Origin: Juglans regia
Lineage: Eukaryota > Streptophyta > Magnoliopsida > Fagales > Juglandaceae
DNA length: 64,000 bases
Direction: 5' to 3'
NCBI RefSeq assembly: GCF_001411555.2
Contig: NC_049912.1
Location: 18,894,341 to 18,958,340 of the forward strand
Shown here: in pieces, positions 43,409-55,500 of the stretch
Position numbering within the stretch: the stretch's first letter is position 1
How the letters are laid out: each line of letters begins with the position of its first letter
Program-made: the position numbers and the translations under genes
The notes under the pieces: model-generated
What the model was told of the DNA's origin: nothing
What the model saw: only the letters and a program-made list of their open reading frames with translations
The model's database searches: none

Positions 43409-43502
43409 TACATCAGTTTGTAGCCACAGCACACTCAGTGTATTGAGTGTAAAAAAAAAAAAAAACATCACGTGAGATGTGTTGCGGCTATAGGTTGATG
43501 TA
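43409..43502. mobile_element. Small foldback element
   Basis: TACATCAGTTTGTAGCCACAG at the left pairs with CGGCTATAGGTTGATGTA at the right, with an A-run in the loop. About 94 bp, a likely short MITE or hairpin. No target duplication was identified. Confidence 0.5.
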
Positions 43503-44285
43503 TAGCATTGTTCATTATATAAAAGCCATTCAAGCGTGTGAACTTCCTTTATGTGTAGATTTAACACTTCTGCATATTTTATCCTCTTTAGTTACATTAG
43601 CTGATGTATTATATGATATGTAGATTTTTTTTATTTAAATGATTGATCGGTGAAATTATTTATGTATTAATCAAAAATACTAAAATAAAAATGAATTTTA
43701 ATATTAGGCCATGCATGCTGCAACTTTGAAGAATCATCTAGATGCCAATAGCAACCGACAGCTAAAAGACCTTTGATTAATAGAAAATAAGAAAAGAAAA
43801 GTGAATTCCTCACTAAAATACACAGCTAATTAAAGCAATATGGACCACATTTGTGATAACCCATGGAGTCTAAACAAAATTGAATGATTGTTTATGATGT
43901 GATGATGATGGATTAGTTGACTGAATGTAGACATGTAATGTTGTTACGTGGGCCCTCAAATCATGTTTTGTATGGTTGCCAAGTGTCATAGTGGAAGACC
44001 GTTAATCAAACTGTATAGAGGCATGGGAAATAACCATGTTCATTTATTATTGTATTGTGGGTCTGCTCCCCATCAAGAACCATTTGAGTCGGTGCTTGAC
44101 GTAGATAAAATGAAAGACCTTTCCTGCCCTGCCTATGATTTGGATCTGTCTTTTGCCCTAAAACTTTCGTTGTAGGGGTGTGAATCTGTTTCGAGAGAGA
44201 CAAACAATTTACATTGCAGTGAAAAAAAATAGTAATAACTTATTATGAATGACTATCACTTTTGAAGGTTAAAATTTAAAGGAAA
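43503..44285. other. No supported gene
   Basis: A more GC-balanced patch (43920-44200) has open frames of about 65-75 codons on both strands, but neither resembles a known protein. Confidence 0.35.
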
Positions 44286-44289
44286 ATAC

Positions 44290-44440
44290 TTTAATCACAA
44301 ATGAATTATACAAAAGTAAACTTATAAACTGATGTGGTTTGTCAGATTGTAAACTTACTTTTATTATAACGTAACAGATTCTATGAAATTACGTCAGTTT
44401 GTGAATTTACTTTGTATTATCTCTGAATCTATAGTAGTTC
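44290..44440. mobile_element. Long-TIR MITE (family B)
   Basis: AAAAGTAAACTTATAAACTGATGTGG and its near-inverse ACGTCAGTTTGTGAATTTACTTTG enclose a short centre with CAGATTGTAAACTTACTTTTATTATAA. Same family as 53345-53504 and 60387-60531. A partial copy is near 45110-45215. Confidence 0.7.
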
Positions 44441-44444
44441 TCAA

Positions 44445-47090
44445 ATTTAAATTGTAAAATTTTCAATCTGACATATCAGATACTTCGTGATAACTTACAA
44501 ATAAAGTTTTTCTTAAGAGAAAAAAAAAAAAAAAAAACTAATTCTCAAATAAAGAAAGGTTTGATTAATTTTTAAATTTATCATTTTTTTTACAAAATTT
44601 ATTGTCATCTCAGTTAAGATTTACATAATTGAGGTAAATTTGGATCCTAAAGCTTGGTGGGATTTTTTGATGGGTGGTTTTGTTCTTTAGCATAGTCTTT
44701 TCGGACTCTGTTGTCTTTTGCTGTAATGCATGGATGGTAATGATGATGAATAATCGTGAGAATGGCAAAGAAACAGAAATGAAAGGACCAAAAGGTGAAG
44801 GTGTAGCGGAGGAGATAACGTTGCTCTGGGCTCCTTAATTATCATAGATCACATCACACATATGATATATCATCTTTTCATGATCTACTGCTTTCTTACC
44901 TGGGAATCTGTAGCTGTGTGTTTTTTCTATTCACTTTAAATATGTAGTAAGGTCACATTACAAACATTACACATGGGAGCAGATTAGATTAGGTTTTAGA
45001 CATAGGATAAAACCAAAGTTTAAATTAGTTGGAAAAAGTCTACAGATGCGGAGTAGATCATCCTCTACTAGGTAATAAAGATAGAGAAATGCTCAGTTAA
45101 TGAAAAAAATCCTATAAAGTTGAGTTTATAAATTGACGTTATTTAATGTGATACATCATATTATAAATTTTTATTTTTTTATTGTAAAGTAGATATGATG
45201 TATCACGTTATCATTAGATTTTTATCTTTTATTAGAGTTTTGTCCAATAATTTTGCAAATATTCTACCATCTTAGAAAAATAATGATCAACCTTGAATAA
45301 ACTTGAATCTCCATCTTCTTCCTCGTCTTTCGATAATTTTGAATCCCTATATTCTTCATGTTAAGTCATGTCTGTTTATAATTTAAAATAGATTTGAAGT
45401 ATCAAAGAATATAATTCGAGTTTTGTAATTTATTAGTAATTGTGCAATAAATCTCTTTATCTAAGATGGAAGGATATTTTTATTATTATTTTCTAATAAA
45501 ATATTTGGATTAACTGAAAAGAAAGATAAGAAAAAAAGATGAGGAAAGTCGGTCTTGTTTGCATTCAAAATCCATCTCAACTTATCTTATCTCATTATTA
45601 CAACTTTCTCAAATTCTCACGTAAAATATAATAAATAATTTAATTTTTATTCTATTATTCACAAACCATTTCAATCCATCTCAACTCATCTCTAAATCCA
45701 AACTTCTCATAAATAACTCAAATAAAGCAAATAAAATAGAAAAGAAAGGTGATTCAACAAACCGATCCAGGCCCTTGGTCCATCTTCAATTTAGAGCATT
45801 CACATCTCATGTCTCAAAACACTATTTTTCCTATAATTTAATATTTATTTTAGGATTTTGATCAAAATACTTCCTGCATCCTAATCCCTATTTTAAGAAA
45901 AAATTTTAGAGATAAACAGTAGTTCTTCAAATAGAAGAAATCACTATTCATCCCATAAACTATTTTTTTATCAATATTTTACTCTAATACATAAAATAAA
46001 TTCTTCTTATAATCATCTACATTTTCTCTCATACTCATATTTGTTATAGTTTTAAATAATAATTTTAAAATAATTTAATTAATTACGAAAATATAAAAAA
46101 TTAATTTTAAAAATAATTTAATTTTTTTTAAATATTCACTAGAGTAATAGTTTAAAATATAAGAAAAAATATTGAGTAGTTAAGTTTGTAAATAGAAGTG
46201 TGAGAAAAAAATAATAAAGAAAAAATAGAAAAATATTATTTTAATAAAATATAAAAAGTATAAAGAATGAGATGTAAGAGATTTTTAAAAGATGAATAAA
46301 ATTTAAGAAAAAAAATTTAAAAATATATTTTTTAATTAAATTATAATTTTTTTTTTTTTTATGAGCAATAGGATGTGAGGACAGCAATTAGAGTCAATTT
46401 CTTATATAGTCCAATAGAGTCAACTATTTTGGAGGGTTGATAAAACATTCACGTCCATATCCATGTCCGGCAAATCTTTACTTTTCAAAGCAAGAACCAG
46501 ATCTTTGACCGCATATATGATCTGGGGAGTAACGAAGTTGCTGTCTGAATTACACCTGAAAACTCCTTCAAAAGAGTTTCGACTAATGTTTTGAATATGA
46601 TATCGAATGTTATATTAGTTAAGATATTGGAATGTAATATTTTAATATTAATATTATTTTATATATCGTTTTGAAATAATTTATATATAAATAAATTATA
46701 TATATATAAATTATATTTTAAAATAATAGTCTATATATAAATAAATTATATATAAATACATATATATAAATTATAAATAATCTAATTTGAATTGGAAGTC
46801 AAAAAATAAACTTGTAATTTTAAAAAAATAAAAACAAATTAAAGGTCGAAATACAAGTCGGTACATGCCGAAATATAAGCCGGTACGGTCGGTATTTGGA
46901 CCGATACGAAATATATATGATACCTGTACCGGCCATTGAGTCAGTATGAAAATTTCAATCAGTACGGTACGAAATTAAAAACAATGGTTTTGACACTCGT
47001 GCCAACAAAATTCCATACAAAAAATATGTTCCATGCATTCCTTAGGGAGAGCTTATTGTTTGAGAGAGAGAGAGGGGGTCCAGTACTATG
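44445..47090. other. AT-rich intergenic DNA with decayed MITEs
   Basis: Contains a decayed CTCATCTCAT-family copy (about 45557-45715) and a probable non-autonomous element at about 46580-46990 with CGGTAC/GTACCG-rich subterminal words (GGTACGGTCGGTATTTGGACC). The rest is simple A+T-rich sequence. No gene was seen. Confidence 0.45.
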
Positions 47091-47092
47091 CC

Positions 47093-47290
47093 TCGTTTGG
47101 TTATGTAGTTGAGATGAGATGAGATGTTTTATTGAAAGTTGAATAAAATATTATTATAATATTATTTTTATTTTATAATTTAAAAAAATTAAATAATTTG
47201 TTATATTTTATGTGAAATTTTTAAAAAATTAGAATAATTATACGAGATTAAATGAAATGATATAGTTTAATTTTATGTAACCAAACCGTC
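47093..47290 (-). mobile_element. MITE, CTCATCTCAT family, reverse orientation
   Basis: Left end GCCTCGTTTGGTTATGTAGTTGAGATGAGATG, right end TTTTATGTAACCAAACCGTCC: inverted ends with a GTTTGG core. A further decayed copy is at about 47860-48010. Confidence 0.6.
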
Positions 47291-48019
47291 CTAATCCGAG
47301 ACTCCGAAACGGTGTGCTATCTTGTTGTCCCAAACCCACAAACGTTTAGCACAAACTAGCAGAAGCAGACAATTTTGACCTTCAAACATTCCCCATTCTT
47401 ATTTATCATTCCAGCTCAATTATCACACAATTTATATTTAGATTTAAAGGTAGAACTCAATTAATGTATGCTACTTGCTGTTCCCATTTTCAGTGTCCTA
47501 CACAGTAAATGCACATGAGTCTGGATAGATGTTTGAATCATACAGCCCAATTTGTCTATTATACAGAGACAATTTGATCTTGCCCAGAAAAACAGAATTA
47601 AAAAAAAAAAAAAAAATGACAGGTACCTATTTTTCTTCGTATTTAATTTTGGTGCTTTACTTTCCAATGCATTCATGCTATGATGCCAAACTCTCTACAA
47701 GTTGTTTTATTGGGAGACTATAAAGAACACACATTCCAGTTTGTTCTCCAATACCGACAAAAGATAAATATACGGATATACTTAAAAAAACTCAGGATAA
47801 AAGTATTTCGAGATAAATAATAACAAAGAATAAGTTAGATTTGAATACAGAAATATTTTTATTTATTCCATCTTATTATTATAAATTTTTTAAATTTTTT
47901 AAATTTTTATATAAAATATAATAAATAATTTAATTTTTTAAAATTTTAAAAAATAATTATATTAAAAAATAATATTTTATTTAATTAATTTAAAATTATC
48001 TTATTATTTAAATTAAGAT
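47291..48019. other. Upstream region of the borate exporter gene
   Basis: AT-rich, with a decayed MITE at 47860-48010 immediately upstream of the presumed first exon. No clear TATA box could be assigned. Confidence 0.35.
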
Positions 48020-48926
48020 AAAAAAGGTAGGGTGTAGAGTGGGGAAGCTACTTGGGTACTTCTCTCCAGGCCAGCTTGTCATGGACTGGCACCCTTTCTT
48101 CCCTCCATACCATATGCACTGTAAAGGACCCTTTTATCACACCTCTCTCCAGAGTCCATACTCCCTTTTAAAGCTAAGAAAAATCTCTTGCATTTCTTTC
48201 TCCTGTTATTATTTTCAATACTTTGAGGCGGTGTAAGTATTGTACAATGCATCTGCTTTGAATCTCCTTTCTTCTTTTATTTTTCACTGATATGCTTAAA
48301 TTTCTTCTATTGGTTGTTAGCTTTTGAAGGCTTCTTTATACAAGCTTTGGGTTATGTTTCTTGTTTTGTTTGGTGGTGGTCAGGAATGATAGTGATGTAA
48401 ATCTCATTCCTTTTTCTGACCCACATTAGTATCGGCATCAAATCTACAGTCTCCCTTCTAACAACACTTTTCAGCGTTATATATCTTGAGCTTTCATTAC
48501 AACCCTTCACTGCATCCACAATGCGTTGAGGAAAAACTTCAGTTCAAGAAAAGGGGTAGTCCTATTTGTTGCTTAATCATTCAATGCCTCTGTTATTTTC
48601 AAGTTTCTTTGAATTCTGTTTTTGGGTCTTGAAGCTTCGTATGCCCATACGCACGTAACCTCTCCTTGGGACTAGGTTGCAATGCTGCTCTCTCTCCCTC
48701 ATTTTTTTTTCCCTTGATTCTGGGTCTTGAACAGAATTCTAACTTTTCCGTATGCGGGTCATTTTGCAACATCTTCATTTAATCGAATCTTAATGACATC
48801 TAAGCTGTCTTTATTTTGCCATATTCATGTAATTTAATGTAAACTGGAGAATGTGTATCCTTCCAATGATAAAACTCATTCCCCTCGTTCCCAATCAGAT
48901 TGCTATAAGCACCTTCCTTACGAACT
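48020..48926 (+). promoter_or_regulatory. Leader region of the borate exporter gene with a 5' UTR intron and short upstream frames
   Basis: A leader exon probably ends at 48232 (GGCGGT/GTAAGTAT) and joins 48899 (CCAATCAG/ATTGC), 28 bp before the ATG. An upstream ATG lies in the exon at 48079. The motif ATGTAA, a start codon followed at once by a stop, occurs at 48395, 48827 and 48837. All three fall in the predicted intron, so they would matter only with intron retention or an internal transcription start. Confidence 0.45.
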
Positions 48927-51900
48927 ATGGAGGAGACGTTTGTGCCATTTCGTGGTATCAGGAATGACCTTCGTGGGAGGCTGATGTGTTACAGACAAGA
49001 CTGGACAGGTGGTTTCAGGACAGGCTTCAGGTATATCTTTCTCCTGCCATGAATGCAACGTTCAAGTATTGAATTTTGGTTCAAAATGCTGATTTTAGCT
49101 TGGTAACTTGCTGAATTCTTCCTAGGATTTTGGCCCCCACCACATATATATTCTTCGCATCAGCAATCCCAGTGATTTCATTTGGAGAACAGTTGGAAAG
49201 AGATACAGGTATCCTCTTGTATGAATATTGTGAAAATGTTGTTACTTGTTTTCCATAAGCACTCATCATGTTTATTCAAGTTCAGAAAAGGTGCATATAT
49301 CTAAGTCTATAAATATTTATGAGGTATATATCTCAAGATTTTATGAATTTGATAATTGCTGGTATCAACAGATGGGGTTTTAACAGCAGTTCAAACATTA
49401 GCTTCTACAGCACTATGTGGAATTATACATTCAATCATAGGAGGTCAGCCTCTGCTGATTCTTGGAGTGGCAGAACCAACTGTAATTATGTATACATTTA
49501 TGTACAATTTTGCTAAAGACAGGCCAGATTTGGGATCAAAGCTCTTTTTAGCATGGACTGGATGGTATCATTTTTTTCTTCTTGCCAACTAATGGAATGA
49601 TGGTGGAATTTATGCTGTTGATGTATTTCTACAACATCTGATTGATTTTTTTACCAGGAGTTTCAATTGTAGTTCGTGGTTTATTTGTTTGTATTTTTTT
49701 GAGCTTATATGGTCATTTGGATGGACAGGGTATGTGTGTGGGCTGCGATATTGCTGTTCCTGCTGGCTATCTTAGGGGCTTGCTCCATTATTAATAGGTT
49801 TACTCGGCTAGCAGGGGAATTATTTGGCCTCCTTATCGCAATGCTCTTCATGCAAGAAGCTATAAGAGTAAGAACCATCCGTTTTTTTTTTTTTCCTTTC
49901 CACTTCTCTTATTTGCTTAGAAAGTTGTGATCATTGCTCCAATAATCTCAGGTAAAGTGATTGAGATTTTTTTCCAAGTAAATATATGAATAATTTTTGG
50001 TATACATCGATGGATTAATTCCAAATTCTGCTCTTGAATTTTATATTTTAAATTGGGTTTGCTAGGGACTTGTTGGTGAATTTCGCCTACCTGAAAGAGA
50101 AAATCCGAAGTCAATTGAGTTTCAGCCTTCATGGAGATTTGCAAATGGAATGTTTGCTTTGGTCCTGTCATTTGGTCTTCTGCTTACCGCAATAAGAAGC
50201 CGAAAAGCAAGGTCTTGGCGGTATGGGTCTGGTAAGTTGATCAGCTTTTCAGTATATGTTCATTCAAGGAATTCTGCTCCTCCCTTTATCTTGTTTAGAC
50301 TGGTAGCTTCAATAATTATATTACAGGCTCTTAAGCTCTTTCTTTCCATGAAACCATTGATGTAAAGGGACTCGTTTGTGAACATGTACAATTTGAGCTC
50401 AAAGAGAGATAAAATTAAAGGACCTTTTAAACCTGTGTATGTGAGCATATTTGCTGCTATAGGTCCTTAGCGCTCTAATATGTTTGAATTAATGGAGTTC
50501 ATTTTAACTTCCACAGGATGGCTACGAGGCTTCGTTGCAGATTATGGTGTGCCACTAATGGTCCTAGTTTGGACTGCTGTTTCCTATCTAACTGCTGGAA
50601 GTATTCCGAAAGGAATCCCTAGACGCCTCTTTAGTCCAAATCCATGGTCACCGGGTGCATACGAGAATTGGACTGTTATTAAGGCATGTTCTTCTTAGCA
50701 TTGTGTACTCTTAAGTCTTATCCCCTTTAGTTGGATTCCTAAGCACAGTACATGTTAAATGGCTTAACAAAAAAACTGACAGGACATGCTAAATGTGCCG
50801 GTTCTCTATATAATTGGGGCTTTCATTCCTGCAACAATGATTGCAGTGCTTTACTACTTTGACCACAGTATAGCTTCCCAACTCGCTCAGCAGAAAGAAT
50901 TCAACTTGAGGAAACCCTCCTCTTATCATTATGATTTACTTCTTCTGGGGTTCATGGTATGCAAATATCCTTCTTGCACACACCTTTCGCCTTTCTTGTG
51001 TTGTAGAAAAGTTTTCTTTAAACTTTGGTTCTTTTTTTATTCTCTAATTGCAATATAAGGTGCTTCGCATCCACTTGCATCGAATTTCTAATCCCGTTGC
51101 TGCCTGACAGGTCATATTGTGTGGTCTGATAGGGATCCCTCCATCAAATGGTGTTATTCCACAGTCTCCAATGCATACTAAAGCTCTGGCTACGCTGAAG
51201 CACCAGGTAGGTAAAGAAACCACAACCTGGGCTCCTTGTTCTGCTGCTAAACCCAGAGCTTGCCAATTACTGGCCAGTCAGTGGCTCAGCCTCATTGCTA
51301 TCTATGTTACAACCATGAGGCTGCCAGTTTACTACAAATTCATATTTTCCGAACATCTCTTTTAGTGAACAGTGACTAAAGAAAGCTTTCAGGAAGCAGG
51401 CACAATGCATTCACACACAAAAACACACATCCGTTGAGGAGGTGTATGTATATCCTCATAGCAATATCATCCTGTTTTGCAGTTACTTCGAAATCGACTA
51501 GTAGCAACAGCACGCATGTCTATTAGAAATAATGCAAGCTTGGGGCAATTGTATGGAAGCATGCAGGAAGCCTATCAACAGATGCAGAGTCCATTAATTT
51601 ACCAGGAACGGTCGGCTAGGGTATGATGACTTCATATCTTCTCTCTCGATGCTACATAACATAAAATTGGGCTGATTGTTGCATCTGTATTGAAATGCCA
51701 AAGGCTTGTCTATTTATTTGTGGGCACAGCTTGGTTATTGGACTCTGTTCCAAAAGTATTTCAATATTTCGATATTAATTGTGAAGTTTTCAATAATTCA
51801 CACAATATCTGTAGAGAACATAAATGCTAAGATAGTTTAATATTTAATGTCATTCCAATAATCAGTCATGGTTTTTTTTATTCTCCTTGTTACTGTTTTT

Positions 51901-53145
51901 AATTCTTCAGAAGTTTGATCAATTAGTATGGTACCGATAATTATGTGACCTTGCCTAAACTTGTATTCTGAGCAGGGATTAAAGGAATTGAAAAACTCAA
52001 CAATTCAAATGGCTTCAAGTATGGGGAATATAGATGTCCCAGTTGATGAGAGTGTGTTTGATGTTGAGAAAGAAATCGATGATTTACTGCCCGTTGAGGT
52101 GAAAGAACAGCGACTCAGTAACCTGCTTCAAGCAATAATGATCGGAGGATGTGTTGCAGCCATGCCTGTCCTCAAGAAGATCCCAACCTCAGTCCTCTGG
52201 GGCTATTTTGCCTTCATGGCCATTGAAAGCCTCCCTGGTAACCAGTTTTGGGAAAGGGTCTTATTGCTCTTCACGGCTCCAAGCAGAAGATACAAGTAGC
52301 CTCTCATCTCATTTCTTAATATTTTTGATCATCTTACCTATACACCTTAATGGTAAGGAATTAACCATGTGGATTCTTTTGCATGCTTTTTCAGAGTGCT
52401 TGAGGAGTACCATGCCACTTTTGTGGAAACTGTACCTTTCAAGACAATTGCAATATTTACAATCTTCCAGACTGCATATCTTCTTCTTTGTTTTGGGGTT
52501 ACATGGGTTCCAATTGCTGGCGTTCTGTTCCCTTTAATGATTATGCTTTTGGTTCCTGTGAGGCTATACATTTTGCCAAAGCTTTTTAAAGCGGCACATC
52601 TTCAAGATTTAGATGCAGCAGAGTATGAAGAGGTGCCAGCTTTACCATTCAACCTAACAACTGTAAGTTTTAGTTCTTTCCCTTAAACCTGTAGGTCCAA
52701 ATTTGAAATATGCTAATATATTTTTGCTCTGTAAATTCGAGTAGTATGAATTCTTGTTTCATGAATTTAATGAATGTACATTTAGGACTAAACTGAAACG
52801 CCACAATACTGCTCACTTACGTATCCTTGGTGCTTGTTGTGTCCTTATCAGGAGGGGGTGATGAGTCGGGCAGCTTCTTTTGCAGATGATGGAGAGATTC
52901 TAGATGGGATGGTAACCCGTAGTCGGGGTGAGATTAGACGGATGTGCAGTCTTAAGGTAACAAGCTGCAATGCAACACCCTCCAAAGAATTTAGAAGTAT
53001 TCAGAGTCCACGGCTGTTGGATAAAGTATACAGCCCTCGCATAAGTGAACTTAGAGTGGATCAAAGCCCTCAGCTTGGTGGAGGAGGGCCATTTAGTCCG
53101 AGCACCGGAGGAACAAGAGCATCTAATTTAGGGAAAACTGGTTAG
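48927..53145 (+). CDS. BOR1: Borate exporter, BOR1/BOR2 type (SLC4-like)
   Basis: Plasma-membrane borate efflux carrier that loads boron into xylem. Exons: 48927-49030, 49126-49208, 49372-49564, 49729-49867, 50066-50231, 50517-50683, 50783-50956, 51111-51206, 51483-51620, 51976-52295, 52395-52662, 52852-53145; 713 residues, close to the 704 of Arabidopsis BOR1. Family landmarks: [20 protein letters not shown] at the start, [40 protein letters not shown], the [17 protein letters not shown] loop, and [20 protein letters not shown] near the end. Of the three loop tyrosines used for polar sorting in AtBOR1, 398 and 405 are kept but 373 is histidine. The lysine matching AtBOR1 K590 is kept (K592, [11 protein letters not shown]). 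The intron at 50684-50782 is GC-AG; the rest are GT-AG. The C-terminal tail is hydrophilic and serine-rich. Confidence 0.95.
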
Positions 53146-53344
53146 AACTTAGATATGAAATAGCAAAAACTGGCAGTGTTTGTATTGTCAGGTTAGCAAA
53201 ACGTAGGCACTGGCAGAGATGATTGAGTTGAACATGAAATTTGCAATAACTATTGTCCTGCCTTCTACTCTTATAGTTCTTTGGGAAATTATGGTGGGCG
53301 GGGGTGCAATTGTAACTACCAGTTTTATGAAGGAATATAGTTTA

Positions 53345-53504
53345 GCTACAAAGTAATTATACAAAAATAAACCTATAAATTGATGTGGCTTGATGTAGTA
53401 CGTCTGATTGTAAAGTTACTTTTATTATAAAGTAGATCTAATGGATTCCATGAGGCCACATCAGTTTATGGGTTTACTTTGTGTAATCTTTTTGTGTCTG
53501 TAGC
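53345..53504. mobile_element. Long-TIR MITE (family B), best copy
   Basis: About 45-bp imperfect inverted arms: GCTACAAAGTAATTATACAA and, reversed at the other end, TTTTGTGTCTGTAGC, each continuing into a (A)TAAACC...TTGATGTGG arm. The centre carries GATGTAGTACGTCTGATTG. It lies just beyond the 3' end of the BOR1 gene. Confidence 0.75.
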
Positions 53505-53867
53505 AGTTCTCATTTATGAATAGCAATACCAAGTTCTATATATGCTAAAATATATACATGCATTATTTATTATTTACCTAAGGGTAGCCATTTCAGGAGT
53601 TTTATGGTTTTGTGTCTGAAGGGCAGAACTTGGTAGAGCATGAGATGTTGCTTCTACAGTTCTACTCCTACATGTTTTTTAACCTTGCACTAAGCATGCT
53701 TTTACTCCTATGAAATTTTGCTTTTTAGTCCCAGTCGTCTAGCTTTCATCCAGAACAGCACGTCCCTTACAAGTTGAGCATCTCTTAAAAACTGATTTTT
53801 TGTTGAAGTCTTGAATAGAATTATTCATCACATTCTTGTCTAGCGTGAAGATTTGCAAGCACTTATT
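53505..53867. other. Spacer, nothing recognised
   Basis: No coding or repeat signal; may include distal 3' UTR of the borate exporter gene. Confidence 0.35.
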
Positions 53868-53870
53868 AAG

Positions 53871-54085
53871 AGCTTATTTGGATAGAGAAACGAAATCATC
53901 TCATTTCATCATTACAATTTTTTTAAATTTTCACACAAAATATAATAAAAAATTTAACTTTTTCAAATTTCAAAATAATAATAATATTAAAAAATAATAT
54001 TTTAACAACATTTTATTTAACTTATTTACAATCATCTCATCTCATCTCATCTCATCTCATCTCATCTCATTATCCAAACGAGCTC
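53871..54085 (+). mobile_element. MITE, CTCATCTCAT family, TAA target duplication
   Basis: Ends GAGCTTATTTGGATA and TATCCAAACGAGCTC are inverted repeats of 15 bp with two mismatches. TAA flanks both ends (53868-53870, 54086-54088). A (CTCAT)n run of about nine units lies at the right. The 3-bp TWA duplication and the GTTTGG-type end support PIF/Harbinger (Tourist-like) origin. Confidence 0.8.
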
Positions 54086-54088
54086 TAA

Positions 54089-54693
54089 CTGTTACTTTCT
54101 GATGTTTTAGTAGCAAAATCTGTTACTTTCATATCTCACAAGAAAGAAAGAACTGTTGAGATGATTGAGTGAAAATGGCCATCAGAAAATTAGCGAGTCT
54201 TTACAAAATTATATATCTAGCAGGAAATAAAGAGAGAAATTCAAAGGAAGGATCCTTTATTTATAAATTCAAACATAAGAAGTGTTTAAAAACTCACTCA
54301 AGCACACGGGCTGCACATCCAACCCTTTGACCCCAAGTCTCGCGCTTTTGAGCCTTCGGCCTAAGCCTGTATTACAGTATTAGGTCTCAGCCTCAGCCCA
54401 TGGCACTAAAGTGTCTATTGAATTTTTCTTTATATAATGCAGGGGGTGCTTCCTGAGTACGATTGAGGTGATATTACTGCATGTCATGTATCAAAATTAT
54501 ACAAGTAAATAACAATTTTAATTGATATGACATCTTATGATAGAATAGAATTAAAGTAACACAAATCTGTGTTCCAAGAGCACCCAATAACTACTAATTG
54601 TTTGATTTGTGGTTTGTCACTTTAGATACCTTAGTTAAAAGTTTTATAGTTTTTCCACATGGAACAAACTTGATTAAAACATAGACCTCCTCC
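54089..54693. other. Spacer, nothing recognised
   Basis: AT-rich on both strands without family-like protein. Ends at the left terminus of hAT-2. Confidence 0.35.
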
Positions 54694-54869
54694 TAGGGGT
54701 GGGCAGTTGCCCCACCCTGCTTCCACGCCGCCCCCGTTTAACAGGGTGGAGCCCCCCGTCCGTCAGATGCGGGGGGGCGGGTGGCCCCACCTGCATCTGA
54801 CCCCCAAGTATATATATATATAAAAAAACTAGGCATGTGCCTAGGTTTTTTTTAAATATAAAAATAATG

Positions 54870-54883
54870 AAACGACGCTGTTT
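54870..54883. promoter_or_regulatory. AAACGACGCTGTTT near-palindrome before the hAT-2 leader
   Basis: Imperfect version of the 14-bp palindrome seen upstream of the hAT-1 leader and in the young gypsy LTRs. It lies 65 bp before the (CT)n leader. Confidence 0.35.
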
Positions 54884-54947
54884 TGTCATTTCATTTTTTG
54901 TTTAGATCCCCTCCCCTCGGGCGAGATCACCCTACCCACTTACCCAG

Positions 54948-55002
<55 letters not shown>
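54948..55002. repeat. (CT)n microsatellite in the hAT-2 leader
   Basis: An uninterrupted CT run of about 27 units followed by CCCCGTTGCTCACTG, in the presumed 5' UTR of the transposase. Confidence 0.9.
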
Positions 55003-55005
<3 letters not shown>

Positions 55006-55343
55006 CGTTGCTCACTGCTCGATCTTACATTCTGCAATCTGAATCTCCGTCGCCGTCACCGTAGTGGTCGCCGTAGCCGTCCATGATTCCATCTTCATCT
55101 TTGTCGCCAAAGGTAAGAAATCCTAAATCTACTTTAATTTTTTGTGATATTTATTTTATGGAATGAAGATTGGAGGAAGGAGGGGGTTTAATCGGAGATG
55201 GAGGATGAGATTTTGTGAATGTGTGCTGTAGAGACTTGATTGTGCATATGGTTTGAATGATTGATGAACAATGTGTACTGTGTAGTCGTGTGTGAATCTG
55301 TCTGTGACTGATGACTCAGTTTTTATTTTTTCATTTTTTTTGA

Positions 55344-55500
55344 AATATCCTAAATTAATTTAGGAGTTTCAAAGATTGAAACCCCTAAATTAATTTAGGA
55401 TTTCGGATTGGAAACCTAGTTTCTATTCACCCTAAAATAATTTAAGGGTTTTAAAGATTGAAACCCCTAAATTAATTTAGGGTTTCGGATTGGCACCTTA
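55344..55500. repeat. Tandem duplication bearing a 16-bp palindrome
   Basis: CCTAAATTAATTTAGG, a perfect palindrome, occurs at 55349-55364, 55384-55399 and 55466-55481, embedded in two copies of a unit of about 80 bp with AAAGATTGAAACCCC and TTTCGGATTGG. It lies in the first intron of the hAT-2 transposase. Confidence 0.7.

Noticed and set aside
48827..48842. Firm call of a boron-sensing AUGUAA leader element
   Set aside because: The predicted 5' UTR intron (48233-48898) removes it. It is kept only as a testable observation.
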